Source of the DNA: Brevibacterium oceani
GTDB taxonomy: Bacteria > Actinomycetota > Actinomycetes > Actinomycetales > Brevibacteriaceae
Assembly: GCF_013623835.1 (NCBI RefSeq)
Contig: NZ_JABKDE010000001.1
Location: 62,001 to 126,000 of the forward strand
Direction: 5' to 3'
DNA: 64,000 bases
The position numbers were made by a program, and so were the translations under genes. Shown piece by piece: positions 10,330 to 18,460 of this stretch; positions within the stretch are counted from its first letter, which is position 1, and each line of letters begins with the position of its first letter. The notes below the pieces were generated by a model. It saw only the letters and a program-made list of their open reading frames with translations, did no database searches and was not told the origin of the DNA.

Positions 10330-10420
10330 AATGATGGTCACCATCGGACTTTCGGACCTAAACATAGGTCACCATCGGACATTCTCCGCCCTAGAGAATA
10401 TCCGATGGTGACCTATATTC
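10330..10420. repeat. Right repeat module flanking the DUF559-like gene
   Basis: Three copies of the same 19-bp element: direct at about 10335 and 10366 (31 bp apart) and inverted at 10396-10414. Arms 10361-10385 and 10396-10420 form a near-perfect 25-bp inverted repeat with a 10-bp loop. Aligned without gaps to the left module, about 70% of positions agree, and element offsets (0, +31, +71) are identical. The 220 bp between this module and the nuclease start show no convincing gene. Confidence 0.85.
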
Positions 10421-10479
10421 GAGGGCAACGTTCATTTGTGACCACTATTTCATGGGAGTGCGGCCCGCCGCCTCGTGCA

Positions 10480-10524
10480 GCAGGCCCAATTGCTGCACCC
10501 GCCGCACCCAATTGCTGCGCCCGC
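10480..10524. repeat. Short tandem repeat beside the permease stop
   Basis: Two copies of a roughly 21-22-bp unit containing CCCAATTGCTGC lie just downstream of the permease stop, between it and the right repeat module. Too short for function to be assigned; it may be a replication-slippage product. Confidence 0.5.
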
Positions 10525-10531
10525 CCAACCC

Positions 10532-12112
10532 CTACCGCTTCGCCCGGTGTGCCCGGATCGCCTCAGCGACGGCGATCGCGTCGTCTTCGGGTGCGTCGGA
10601 CTTCCGGTCCGGGCGCGCGGTGAACAGGTAGATGAAGCCGACGCCCAACACCACGACGAGACCGATGAGCACGATCCAATCGGCGAAGAACGACCCGGAG
10701 TCGCCTGGCAGGGACAGCAGGATCATCGCGAAGATGCCGTAGGCCAGGGCCGCGATGTTGACGACGATGCCCCATCCGCGCAGCGACCATGGTCCGGCCG
10801 GCTTCCAGCCTTTGAAGCGTTGCCGCAGCGCACTGAGGACGACCATCTGGAAGGCGAGGTAGATGCCGAGGATCGCGAATGAGGTCACAGCCACGAGGAT
10901 CCCGTCGTTGAACCAGATGAGCACGCAGATGAGTGCCGGTGCGGTGCAGGCAACGATGAGCGCATTGCGGGGGACCTTCGTGCCGTCGGTGACCTTTGAG
11001 AGCCACCGGTGACCGGGCATCATGCCGTCGCGGGCGAAGCTGAAGATCAGACGTGAGGCCGCGGCCTGCAGGCTGAGCACGCAGGAGATGAACGCGAGGA
11101 TCGCCACCAGCAGGAAGATCTTCGCCCCCACATCGCCGAGGCTACCTGCCAGGATCGAGGGAATCGGATCCTCGACCTCACCGGCGACGATCTCGTCGAG
11201 GTTCGGGGCGGCGAGCACGTAACCGCCGAAGGAGAACAGGGCCGAGATCGCTCCGACGAAGATCGTCATGAGCATTGCCTTCGGGATGCCGCGCGCGGGG
11301 TTCGAGACCTCCTCGGCGACGTCACCGCAGGCCTCGAAGCCGTAGAAGAGGAAGAGTCCGGCGACTGCGGCGCCCATGAACACAGGCAGGTAGCTGCCGT
11401 CCCCGGCGGTGCCCATGGTGTCGAAGAAGACGGAAAAGCTGTGCTTGCGTTCGAAGATGAGGAGGAACAGGCCGAGCCCGATGACGCCGATGAGCTCGGC
11501 GAACAGGCCGATCCGCGCGATCCTGGCCAGCCACTTCGTGCCCGAGAAGTTGATTGCCAGTGCGAGTACGAGCAGCACCAGCGCGAGGACCAGCGTGGTG
11601 TTGCGACTGAGCGCGAGGCCGAAGAGGCTTGCGAGGAATCCGGCTCCGAACTCCGCCACCGAGGTGATCGTGACGATGAGCGCGCAGATGTACACCCAGG
11701 CGGCCATCCACGCATACCGCTTGCTCCACAGGCGGCGTGCCCACGGGTAGATGCCGCCGGCGATGGGGAACTGCGAGACCACCTCGCCGAAGACGAGTGC
11801 GACGAGGAGCTGCCCGCACGCGACGATGACGATCCACCAGATCGACGGTGGACCGCCGGTCGACAGCGCGACCGCCAGCAGTGAGTAGACGCCGACGAGC
11901 GGAGAGAGATAGGTGAAGCCGAGCGCGAAGTTCGCCCACGGGCTCATCGATCGCTCGAACGAGTCCCCGTAGCCGAGGACCGCGAGGTGATCGGAATCGG
12001 AGAGGTGGTCGCCTCGGTCGCCGGCGGTGCGGCCTGCTCTTTCGGCGCGGTCGCCGCCGGTGGCGCTGTGGTCGCCCGAGGGGTGATGGGCGTCGGAGAG
12101 GTGATCGGACAT
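10532..12112 (-). CDS. APC-superfamily amino acid permease
   Basis: A 526-residue integral membrane permease with about 12 hydrophobic segments after a roughly 45-residue hydrophilic, His/Gly-rich N-terminus. Family features include the first-helix region SPWANFALGFTYLSPLVGVY, GGIYPWARRLWSKRYAWMAAWVY, and FLFYGFEACGDVAEEVSNPARGIPKAML, the conserved APC helix 6-7 loop. The pattern fits the ACT/GABA-choline permease group, so an amino acid, GABA or amine is the likely substrate. The ATG at 12112 has AAAGGA upstream. The gene appears monocistronic. Confidence 0.9.
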   Translation of the reverse strand: MSDHLSDAHHPSGDHSATGGDRAERAGRTAGDRGDHLSDSDHLAVLGYGDSFERSMSPWANFALGFTYLSPLVGVYSLLAVALSTGGPPSIWWIVIVACGQLLVALVFGEVVSQFPIAGGIYPWARRLWSKRYAWMAAWVYICALIVTITSVAEFGAGFLASLFGLALSRNTTLVLALVLLVLALAINFSGTKWLARIARIGLFAELIGVIGLGLFLLIFERKHSFSVFFDTMGTAGDGSYLPVFMGAAVAGLFLFYGFEACGDVAEEVSNPARGIPKAMLMTIFVGAISALFSFGGYVLAAPNLDEIVAGEVEDPIPSILAGSLGDVGAKIFLLVAILAFISCVLSLQAAASRLIFSFARDGMMPGHRWLSKVTDGTKVPRNALIVACTAPALICVLIWFNDGILVAVTSFAILGIYLAFQMVVLSALRQRFKGWKPAGPWSLRGWGIVVNIAALAYGIFAMILLSLPGDSGSFFADWIVLIGLVVVLGVGFIYLFTARPDRKSDAPEDDAIAVAEAIRAHRAKR

Positions 12113-12371
12113 GGTGATGTTCCTTTATACGAATCGTCGTTGATCCTGGTTCTGTCGGCCATCGTAACCCCGATTCCCCGGCCTGGAGACGAATGCGTTC
12201 GAACGCGTCCCACCAGCCCGATTCCCTGCCGCGACTCCGATCTCGCCCGCGCGGTTGACCGTGATTTCATCCTCGCGGCGGAGGTGCCGGAACGACATGC
12301 GTCATAGCGTGGAATCACAGGCACGGACCGCTGATGAAACGGCAGGCACCGTGCAGCAATGAGGAGGAATC

Positions 12372-13544
12372 GTGAACACGCAGACGTACAACCAGGCAGG
12401 ATTCGCCGAGGCGACCCGACCGACCGATACGACGCCCGGATCAGCGACGATCGACACCACCACCGCCCCTGCGACTATCGACACCACCGCGGAGGCTCCC
12501 GGCATCTCCACCACCGCCGAGGCGGTCGATGCGAAGGGGCGTCCGCTCGCGGTCGTGCCCCGCCGCGTGCCCTGGCTCGAGCTCGGCCTCTTCGCCGTCA
12601 TCGCGTGCGGCCTCGCCTGGCTCGCATGTCTGCCGCTGTGGACCTCGGGAGAGGGACTCAGCGATCCGCTCGCCGTGCAGCTCTGCGGCGGACTGATGAT
12701 GTTCACCCCCGTGGTCGCCAGCATCGTCGCCTCCATCATTCAGCGTCGGAGAGCCCGCGCAAGGGGAGAGGCCATGGCCAGCGCACCCCGTTACTTCGGT
12801 TTCTGGCCGCTGCGGCCCTTCGGTCGAGTCCTCTGGATGACCGTGACCGCCTTCTTCGGCATCATGGTGCTCGTTGTCCTCGGCTACCTCCTCAGCGCTG
12901 CCTTCGGTTGGCTCGACCTCGACATCACCGGACTGTCCGCGTTCAAGGAGCAGTTGGCCACACTCCCGGGCCTGGAGTCCGTGCCGAAGGCGGTCGCCGT
13001 CCTCGGCTATCTGCTGCTCATGCTCGCAGCTTCGGTGGCCACCGCCTTCGTCACCATCGGGGAGGAGCTCGGGTGGCGCGGATGGCTGCTCACGAGTCTC
13101 CGTCCCCTCGGCACCTGGCCAGCCATTCTCATCGTCGGTGCCGTCTGGGGCCTGTGGCACGCGCCGCTCATTCTGCTCGGCTACAACTTCGGTCGCCCTG
13201 ACATCACCGGTCTGGCGTTCATGGTCGGCGGCTGCGTCATGCTCGGCATCCTCTTCGGCTGGCTGCGTCTGCGCACCGGATCCGTCTGGCCCGCAGTCTT
13301 CGCCCACACCGCCCTCAACGGGTCCAATGCGATGCTGCTGGGGCTGCTCATGGACTCCGGCGCCTCAACTCCCGACCCGGCGCTCATCGCATTCCTCGGG
13401 GTCTCCGGGTGGATCGTCTCTGCCATCGTCATCGTGGTGCTCGTTGTGACCGGGCAGTTCCGCAAGCAGCCGGAGCTGGGGATCAAGAAGGCCAAGCTCG
13501 CCGAGGCTGTCCCGCAGCCGACTGCCCACGTGCAGAACGCGTGA
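12372..13544 (+). CDS. CPBP-family intramembrane metalloprotease
   Basis: A 390-residue membrane protein of the CPBP (Rce1/Abi-like) family. The three family motifs are present: EExxxR as GEELGWRGW, FxxxH as WGLWHAPLI, and HxxxN/D as FAHTALNGSN, which together bind the catalytic zinc within the membrane. About eight hydrophobic segments follow a 60-residue Thr/Ala-rich N-terminus with an ATIDTT repeat. The GTG start is well supported by GAGGAGG 5 nt upstream. Likely roles are maturation or turnover of a membrane peptide or protein, sometimes self-immunity; no peptide gene is visible nearby. Confidence 0.9.
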   Translation: MNTQTYNQAGFAEATRPTDTTPGSATIDTTTAPATIDTTAEAPGISTTAEAVDAKGRPLAVVPRRVPWLELGLFAVIACGLAWLACLPLWTSGEGLSDPLAVQLCGGLMMFTPVVASIVASIIQRRRARARGEAMASAPRYFGFWPLRPFGRVLWMTVTAFFGIMVLVVLGYLLSAAFGWLDLDITGLSAFKEQLATLPGLESVPKAVAVLGYLLLMLAASVATAFVTIGEELGWRGWLLTSLRPLGTWPAILIVGAVWGLWHAPLILLGYNFGRPDITGLAFMVGGCVMLGILFGWLRLRTGSVWPAVFAHTALNGSNAMLLGLLMDSGASTPDPALIAFLGVSGWIVSAIVIVVLVVTGQFRKQPELGIKKAKLAEAVPQPTAHVQNA

Positions 13545-13640
13545 TCATCAGCGAAACGCGCCGCTGGGGCCGACCTCGAAATTGAGGCACGCCCCCGGCG
13601 TCCGTTAGGCTCAAAATCCCATAGACCTAAGGAGTCTCTT

Positions 13641-14105
13641 GTGATTTTTGGATCATCGCTGCTGCAGACGGCAGGACGCATGCTCACCGCCCCGATCTTC
13701 ATCACGGGCGGACTGTCGGCCATCAAGGATCCGGCCGGAAAGGCGGCGATGGCCGAGTCGACGCTCGATGCCATCCGCGAGTACGTTCCCGCACTGCCCG
13801 ATGACAACGAGCTGCTCGTGCGCATCAACGGCGGAGTCCAGATCCTTGCCGGCGCGACCCTGCTGCTCGGCATCAAGCCGCGGCTCTCGGCGCTGGCGCT
13901 CGCCGGCTCCCTCGTCCCGACCACGCTGGCCGGACACTCCTTCTGGGAGATGGAGGGCGGCGACGCGAAGGCTCATCAGACCCAGTTCTCGAAGAACCTC
14001 GCGGCCCTCGGCGGTCTGCTCCTCATCGCCGGAGACGGCGACAACACCAAGGCAATCGAGAAGGCTGCGAAGAAAGCCGAGAAGCGCGCCCTCAAGCAGG
14101 CCTGA
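13641..14105 (+). CDS. DoxX-family membrane protein
   Basis: A 154-residue protein with four hydrophobic helices, matching the DoxX/SURF4-like family: start MIFGSSLLQTAGRMLTAPIFITGG, then LLVRINGGVQILAGATLLLGI and GHSFWEMEGGDAKAHQTQFSKNLAALGG. DoxX proteins are linked to thiol and redox stress complexes in mycobacteria, but the role here is unknown. The GTG start follows AAGGAG. The Lys/Ala-rich C-terminus is probably cytoplasmic. The GrpB gene begins 9 bp after its stop, so the two may be co-transcribed. Confidence 0.88.
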   Translation: MIFGSSLLQTAGRMLTAPIFITGGLSAIKDPAGKAAMAESTLDAIREYVPALPDDNELLVRINGGVQILAGATLLLGIKPRLSALALAGSLVPTTLAGHSFWEMEGGDAKAHQTQFSKNLAALGGLLLIAGDGDNTKAIEKAAKKAEKRALKQA

Positions 14106-14114
14106 GACTCGTCG

Positions 14115-14834
14115 ATGAACCAGCCGCCCGCTGACGGATCAGACGACCGGGGTCCCGGCCGTGAGACCACGTCAGCGGGCGGTGAGTCGACCGATCCGTT
14201 GCCCGCGGACCCGATGTTCGCCGAGGTGGCCGACATCGTCACGTTCATCGAGGCTCCGGAACCGGACCTCTGGATCCGCCCGAGCACACCTCCGGCCACG
14301 ATCGAGATCGTCGAACATGATCCGGCGTGGGCCGAACATTACGCCGTAATCGCGGACAGTATTCGCGACTTACTCGCGCGAACCGGTTCCTTCGTCGGCA
14401 TCGACCACGTGGGGTCCACCTCTGTGCCGGGTTTGAAGGCGAAGCCGATTCTCGACATCGCGCTCGTCGTCACCGAGCCCCGCCACGAGGACGACTACGT
14501 ACCCGCGCTCAACTCGATCGGGCTCGACCTGACCGTCCGGGAGTCGGCATGGTATCAACACCGCCTGCTCAAACGCCTCGACCCGGCACAGGGTCAGATG
14601 CACTGCAATGTCCACGTCTTCGGGCCCCGTTGCGCGGAGGTGGCACGCATGCGACTCTTCCGCGACCACCTGCGGACACACCCGGACGATCGTGAGCGGT
14701 ATCAGGCGGCGAAGCTGGCCTCGGCAGCGCAGGCGAACGCTGCGGGCGAGACCGTCACGGACTACAACGCCCGCAAGCAGTCGGTGCTCCGCGAGATCTA
14801 TCACCGCATCTTCGCGGGCAGAGGCTGGATCTGA
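14115..14834 (+). CDS. GrpB-family (UPF0157) nucleotidyltransferase-fold protein
   Basis: A 239-residue protein whose core from about residue 60 carries the GrpB signature: EHDPAWAEHY, then DHVGSTSVPGLKAKPILDI, where the G-S and distant Asp match a nucleotidyltransferase active-site pattern, and later MHCNVHVF and FRDHLRTHPDDRERYQAAK. The first roughly 60 residues are a low-complexity extension not usual for the family. The biological role of GrpB proteins is not established. The ATG is used with no strong ribosome site; coupling to the preceding DoxX gene is likely. Confidence 0.86.
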   Translation: MNQPPADGSDDRGPGRETTSAGGESTDPLPADPMFAEVADIVTFIEAPEPDLWIRPSTPPATIEIVEHDPAWAEHYAVIADSIRDLLARTGSFVGIDHVGSTSVPGLKAKPILDIALVVTEPRHEDDYVPALNSIGLDLTVRESAWYQHRLLKRLDPAQGQMHCNVHVFGPRCAEVARMRLFRDHLRTHPDDRERYQAAKLASAAQANAAGETVTDYNARKQSVLREIYHRIFAGRGWI

Positions 14835-14916
14835 CTCCAACGCGCCGCTGAATCCGACGGACCTCTGATCCCAGCGCACCCCTGGCAATCGGGCGGGAAA
14901 CGCCTATGCTCGAAGC

Positions 14917-15483
14917 ATGGTCAAGGCTCTCCTCATCGTCGATGTCCAGAACGACTTCACCGAAGGCGGCGCGCTCGGCGTGACCGGCGGCGACCGCGTG
15001 GCCGAAGGCATCACGCGCCACCTCGCCGCTCATGCCGGGGACTACGCCGGCGTCATCGCCTCCCGCGACTGGCATGATCCGGACAGCGGCAACGGCGGCC
15101 ACTTCAGCGACACCCCGGATTTCGTCGACAGCTGGCCCGTCCATTGCGTCGCCGACACCACCGGGGCCGATTACGACCCGCTGCTCGACACCGCGCCCAT
15201 CACCCACCACGTCCGCAAGGGCCAGGGCCGACCCGACTATTCGGCCTTCCAGGGCACCACGGAAACGGGGAGCAGCCTCGGTGAGCTTCTTCACGACCTC
15301 ACCGTCACCGAGGTGGACGTCGTCGGCATCGCCACCGACCATTGCGTACGCGCCTCCGCCCTCGACGCACTGGACTCGGGTGTGAAGGTCCGCGTCCTCA
15401 CCGACCTCGTCGTCGGCGTCGGGGAAGACTCGTCGAAGGCGGCTCTGGCTGAGATCGAGGCGGCGGGCGGAGAGCTCGCCTGA
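14917..15483 (+). CDS. pncA: Nicotinamidase / isochorismatase-family hydrolase
   Basis: Deamidates nicotinamide to nicotinate in NAD salvage. At 188 residues it has the family length. The catalytic triad is visible: D9 (IVDVQNDF), K101 (VRKGQ) and C143 (ATDHCVRAS). The metal site D51, H53 and H62 lies in DWHDPDSGNGGH, and this metal triad favours nicotinamidase over other isochorismatase-like enzymes. No ribosome site is obvious. It is a single gene. Confidence 0.9.
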   Translation: MVKALLIVDVQNDFTEGGALGVTGGDRVAEGITRHLAAHAGDYAGVIASRDWHDPDSGNGGHFSDTPDFVDSWPVHCVADTTGADYDPLLDTAPITHHVRKGQGRPDYSAFQGTTETGSSLGELLHDLTVTEVDVVGIATDHCVRASALDALDSGVKVRVLTDLVVGVGEDSSKAALAEIEAAGGELA

Positions 15484-15845
15484 AACGCTGCTCGTCCGCG
15501 CGGAACCTCTAAACGCACCCACTCCTCCGCGCGGCTACGAGCTCTCACTGATCGCTTAGCCCGAAGAACGCGTCGTGCACGACATGTTTTTCGACTTAAC
15601 CGATAAGTGAGACTCGGGGCCTCCCCGGAGTCTCCCCGAAACCGCCCGGAACGTCCCCAGAGCCTCCTCGGTGCCGCGCCCGGAGGCGGCCAAGCGCCGC
15701 CCTTCCCGCAATCCTCCCGCCCTGCCCCTGCAGCTTCTACCTCAAGCATCGCCCGAGGTCAGCAGTATTTCTCCATCAAAAGTTGGAGATCAGGTCCGAA
15801 CTCTTCGGCGATGTGCCCAGGTCCGCGAATTGATGGACTTGAGTC
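15484..15845. other. Gap with no gene detected
   Basis: This 362-bp stretch between pncA and the decayed MmpL locus shows no convincing coding frame. It contains a perfect 12-bp palindrome GTCGTGCACGAC (15572-15583) and C/T-rich low-complexity DNA. It may include eroded sequence belonging to the neighbouring degraded locus. Confidence 0.6.
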
Positions 15846-16697
15846 ATGAACAGACAGCTGGCGACAACCGTACGCACACTGACATCGAAGCGCGGTTCCT
15901 GGTTCGTCCTCGGCGGGGTCGTCGTCCTCATCGCGCTCCTCTTCGGACTCCTGTCCGGAGCGGGGGAGGACCGGGCCAACGAGACCGCTCCGACCGACTC
16001 CGAATCCACGCAGGTCCAACAGACCCTCGACAAGTTCCCGAATGCGGACGAACAGTCCGTCATTGTCGTCGCCTCGAAGGACGACGACTCCGCCATCAGC
16101 TCGGACGAGCAGAAGGAACTGGGCACACTCGGCACGACGCTGAGCGACTACGCCGATCAGCAGAAGTCGGACTCCGGCGACTCTGACGCCAAGAGCTCCG
16201 GTGACGCTGGTTCCGGCAGCTCCGGCGCCCGGCCGATCATGAGCGACGACGGCAGGGCCGCACTGCTCATGGCCCCCATCGAGGTCGGACTCAACAACGC
16301 CGACACCGCGGACACCGTCGATGGACTCCGCGACTTCATCGCCGATGACTCACAGGCCGGTCAGCTCGAGGACTCGGGCATGTCCCTGCTGGTCACCGGC
16401 GGTCCGGCGATCGGCGCGGACATCGCCTCGGCGTTCAACGGTGCCGACTTCACCCTGCTCATCGTCACCATCGTCATCGTGGCGCTTCTGCTCGAACTCG
16501 GCGGGGAGCTCGTCATCGAATCGAACCCGGGCTCCGGCTTCGCGATCTCCGCGACCCTGCCCAGCCAATCCCAGCTGCACACCCGCGGCGAAGGACTCAG
16601 TACCCCTGCTGACGGTGCGGCCGCGGACACGACGGGCCACCTCGGCGAGGGTGGCAATCGTCGGCACATGAATACGGACGCAGGAGAGAACGCATGA
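15846..16697 (+). pseudogene. MmpL/RND N-terminus fused to a histidine-kinase C-terminus
   Basis: One open frame of 283 residues joins two unrelated genes. Residues 1 to about 216 look like the start of an MmpL/YdfJ-type RND exporter: a first transmembrane segment (WFVLGGVVVLIALLFGLLSG), a periplasmic domain, then the second-helix start LLIVTIVIVALLL. From about nt 16494 the sequence continues as LGGELVIESNPGSGFAISA, the last HATPase segment of a NarL-type sensor kinase. The rest of the exporter and nearly all of the kinase are missing, so a large in-frame deletion probably fused the ends. The stop overlaps the next gene as ATGA, the usual kinase-regulator junction. A functional product is unlikely. 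Confidence 0.82.
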
Positions 16698-17276
16698 GCA
16701 TTCGAGTGATCCTCGTCGACGACCACCCGGTCGTGCGGGCGGGGCCTGCGATCGGTCATCGACGCCCCCGAGCACATCGCCGTCGTCGACGAGTTCGACC
16801 CCGACGTCGTCCTGTGCGACCTGCGGCTCGGAGACGGGATCGACGGCATCGAGGTGACCAAGCGGCTGCGAGCCAAGGACAACCCGCCGGCGGTGCTCAT
16901 CCTCACCACCTTCGACCTCGACTCTGAGATCGTGGCCGCGCTCAATGCCGGGGCCTCGGGCTACTTGCTCAAAGACATCGACCCGGGCGGCATCTCGACA
17001 GCGATCGAGAGGGCAGCGACGGGGGAGACCTATATGCCGCCGGAGATCTCGTCGAAGGTCTTCGCCGCGATGCACAATCCGAGCCCGAAGCTCACCCGGC
17101 GGGAGCGCGACGTCGTCAAACTGCTGGCTACCGGAGCCTCGAACGCGAAGATCGCTCAGGAACTCTTCGTCACCGAGGCGACGGTGAAGAGCCACCTCGT
17201 CAACGTGTTCACGAAGCTCGGGGTGGACTCGCGGGCCCGAGCCATCCGCGTCGCCGAGGATCAGGGGCTGGTGTAG
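16694..17276 (+). pseudogene. Frameshifted NarL/LuxR-type response regulator
   Basis: Starts MSIRVILVDDHPVVRAG, then shifts frame at about 16748, where GGGGCC reads as if one C had been inserted. In the +1 frame the receiver continues LRSVIDAPEHIAVV and jumps directly to DEFDPDVVLCDLRLG, lacking roughly 15-20 residues usual between these segments. The rest is intact: TTFDLDSEIVAALNAGASGYLLKD and a LuxR helix-turn-helix (LTRRERDVVKLLATGASNAKIAQELFVTEATVKSHL). Partner of the lost kinase. An internal ATG at 16854 opens a 140-residue frame retaining the DNA-binding domain. Confidence 0.85.
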
Positions 17277-17325
17277 CGCCGGCTGTCATTCTGGGCTCCG
17301 TTGCTCGGCCTGCTCACGTCCACCA

Positions 17326-17487
17326 CGCATCACCGACAATAAGAAGACGAGCTTCTACGAATCCGAGACGGGTGAACTCGTCGATGAGCACAAAGCAGAT
17401 GAGTACGACGAGCTGACCTCGGGCTACAGCACTGTTCTTGTCGCCGGTGAGAAGTCGACGACCATGTGGGCGGTCGTTGCCGCCTGA
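17326..17487 (+). pseudogene. C-terminal remnant of an unrecognised gene
   Basis: An open frame without a start encodes about 53 residues (ITDNKKTSFYESETGELVDE... ending TTMWAVVAA) before a TGA. Charged, regular composition and codon bias look protein-like, but no start or ribosome site exists. Its place directly after the broken regulator suggests a further truncated gene from the same decay event. I do not recognise the family. Confidence 0.4.
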
Positions 17488-17525
17488 CCTGCACGCGGCA
17501 ACGCGTTGATTTGCAGCGAACGCTG

Positions 17526-18161
17526 TCAGCCTTGCGACTCCGTGTGAGGTGCGAGCAGCTGATCGAACGTCGTGCACAGCGGCCAGAACTGGGAGCCCGG
17601 GATCGGAATCCCCGCCAGAGAGGCCTCGAAGAACGTGAGGTGGGTGCACCAGCCTGTCGCGTACGAATCGATCAGCGAACCGAGACCATCATGACGCAAT
17701 ACCAGCGTCGTGGACGATTCTGCATCGTCACGGGCAGGCGCACCATCGGCAGCAGCCGCCTCTGTGACGGCCTCGTCGGCCGTCTTGCTGGCTGTCTGGT
17801 CGATCGCCTCGGTGGTCACCTCGGTGGAAGCGAATCCGCCCGCCCCGTTGGAACGGTCTGCGACAGTCGCGGCGAGCTGGATCGCGATCCTTGTCGTCGG
17901 CTCGTCGGGGAACGCCCACGTCGCCTCCACGGCGAAATCGTCGATCGTGAGGATCTCCGAGCGGCACAGGTAGCTGTCGGCGTGATCGATGATGATCTCG
18001 CCACCGACCTCGGTACTGAAGACGAGCGGACGGCCGAGCCACTCGTCGAGTGACTCGACATTCTGCAGATGCCGCCATACATCCGTCGGAGCAGACGGCA
18101 GAGCCCACGCCATGGTCAGACTGTCAGCGACACGATCGATCTCGATCCCTCTCAGCGGCAT
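17526..18161 (-). CDS. SRPBCC (START/Bet v1-like) ligand-binding protein
   Basis: A 211-residue cytosolic protein. The N-terminal part (TMAWALPSAPTDVWRHLQNVESLDEWLG) and the C-terminal segment (TTLVLRHDGLGSLIDSYATGWCTHLTFFEASLAG) are typical of SRPBCC/AHSA1-type folds, which bind hydrophobic ligands in a deep cavity. The middle holds a roughly 45-residue Ala/Thr/Glu-rich insertion not found in short AHSA1 proteins. The ATG at 18161 is chosen because GAGGAGG precedes it; an in-frame GTG/ATG further upstream lacks one. Ligand unknown. Confidence 0.78.
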   Translation of the reverse strand: MPLRGIEIDRVADSLTMAWALPSAPTDVWRHLQNVESLDEWLGRPLVFSTEVGGEIIIDHADSYLCRSEILTIDDFAVEATWAFPDEPTTRIAIQLAATVADRSNGAGGFASTEVTTEAIDQTASKTADEAVTEAAAADGAPARDDAESSTTLVLRHDGLGSLIDSYATGWCTHLTFFEASLAGIPIPGSQFWPLCTTFDQLLAPHTESQG

Positions 18162-18460
18162 CGGCAGTCCTCCTCGCAACAGCAGCGGCGCGCATCGTTC
18201 TGAAGTCGAGACTAGCGGAGAGCGCCGCCGACCGAAACGACGGCCGAGCGCAGAATGTCAGATGAATAACTGATTGGTAATTGTCTGCGACGTCGCACCT
18301 GGTGAGGGCACCGACAGAGCCGGGTCGAGACCTGCTGCGTCGTCAGGATCGACTCGACTCCGCTACGGAGTTTCACCTCCTCCGGGTAGTCTGTTCCCTG
18401 CGCATCGGGACAGCCCTGCGCACGTGCAGACCCCGTTCGGATCGATGCAGTGGAGGTGAC

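Noticed and set aside
9085..10414. 31-bp-spaced repeats considered as a CRISPR array
   Set aside because: Only two direct copies plus an inverted one per site, copies are diverged, and no cas gene is near.
12302..13544. CPBP protease and APC permease considered as a bacteriocin immunity locus
   Set aside because: No small peptide gene or bacteriocin exporter is visible nearby.
17314..17649. Minus-strand open frame in the gap after the broken regulator
   Set aside because: It overlaps the end of the SRPBCC gene in another frame and has no recognisable domain; the plus-strand remnant has better coding character.
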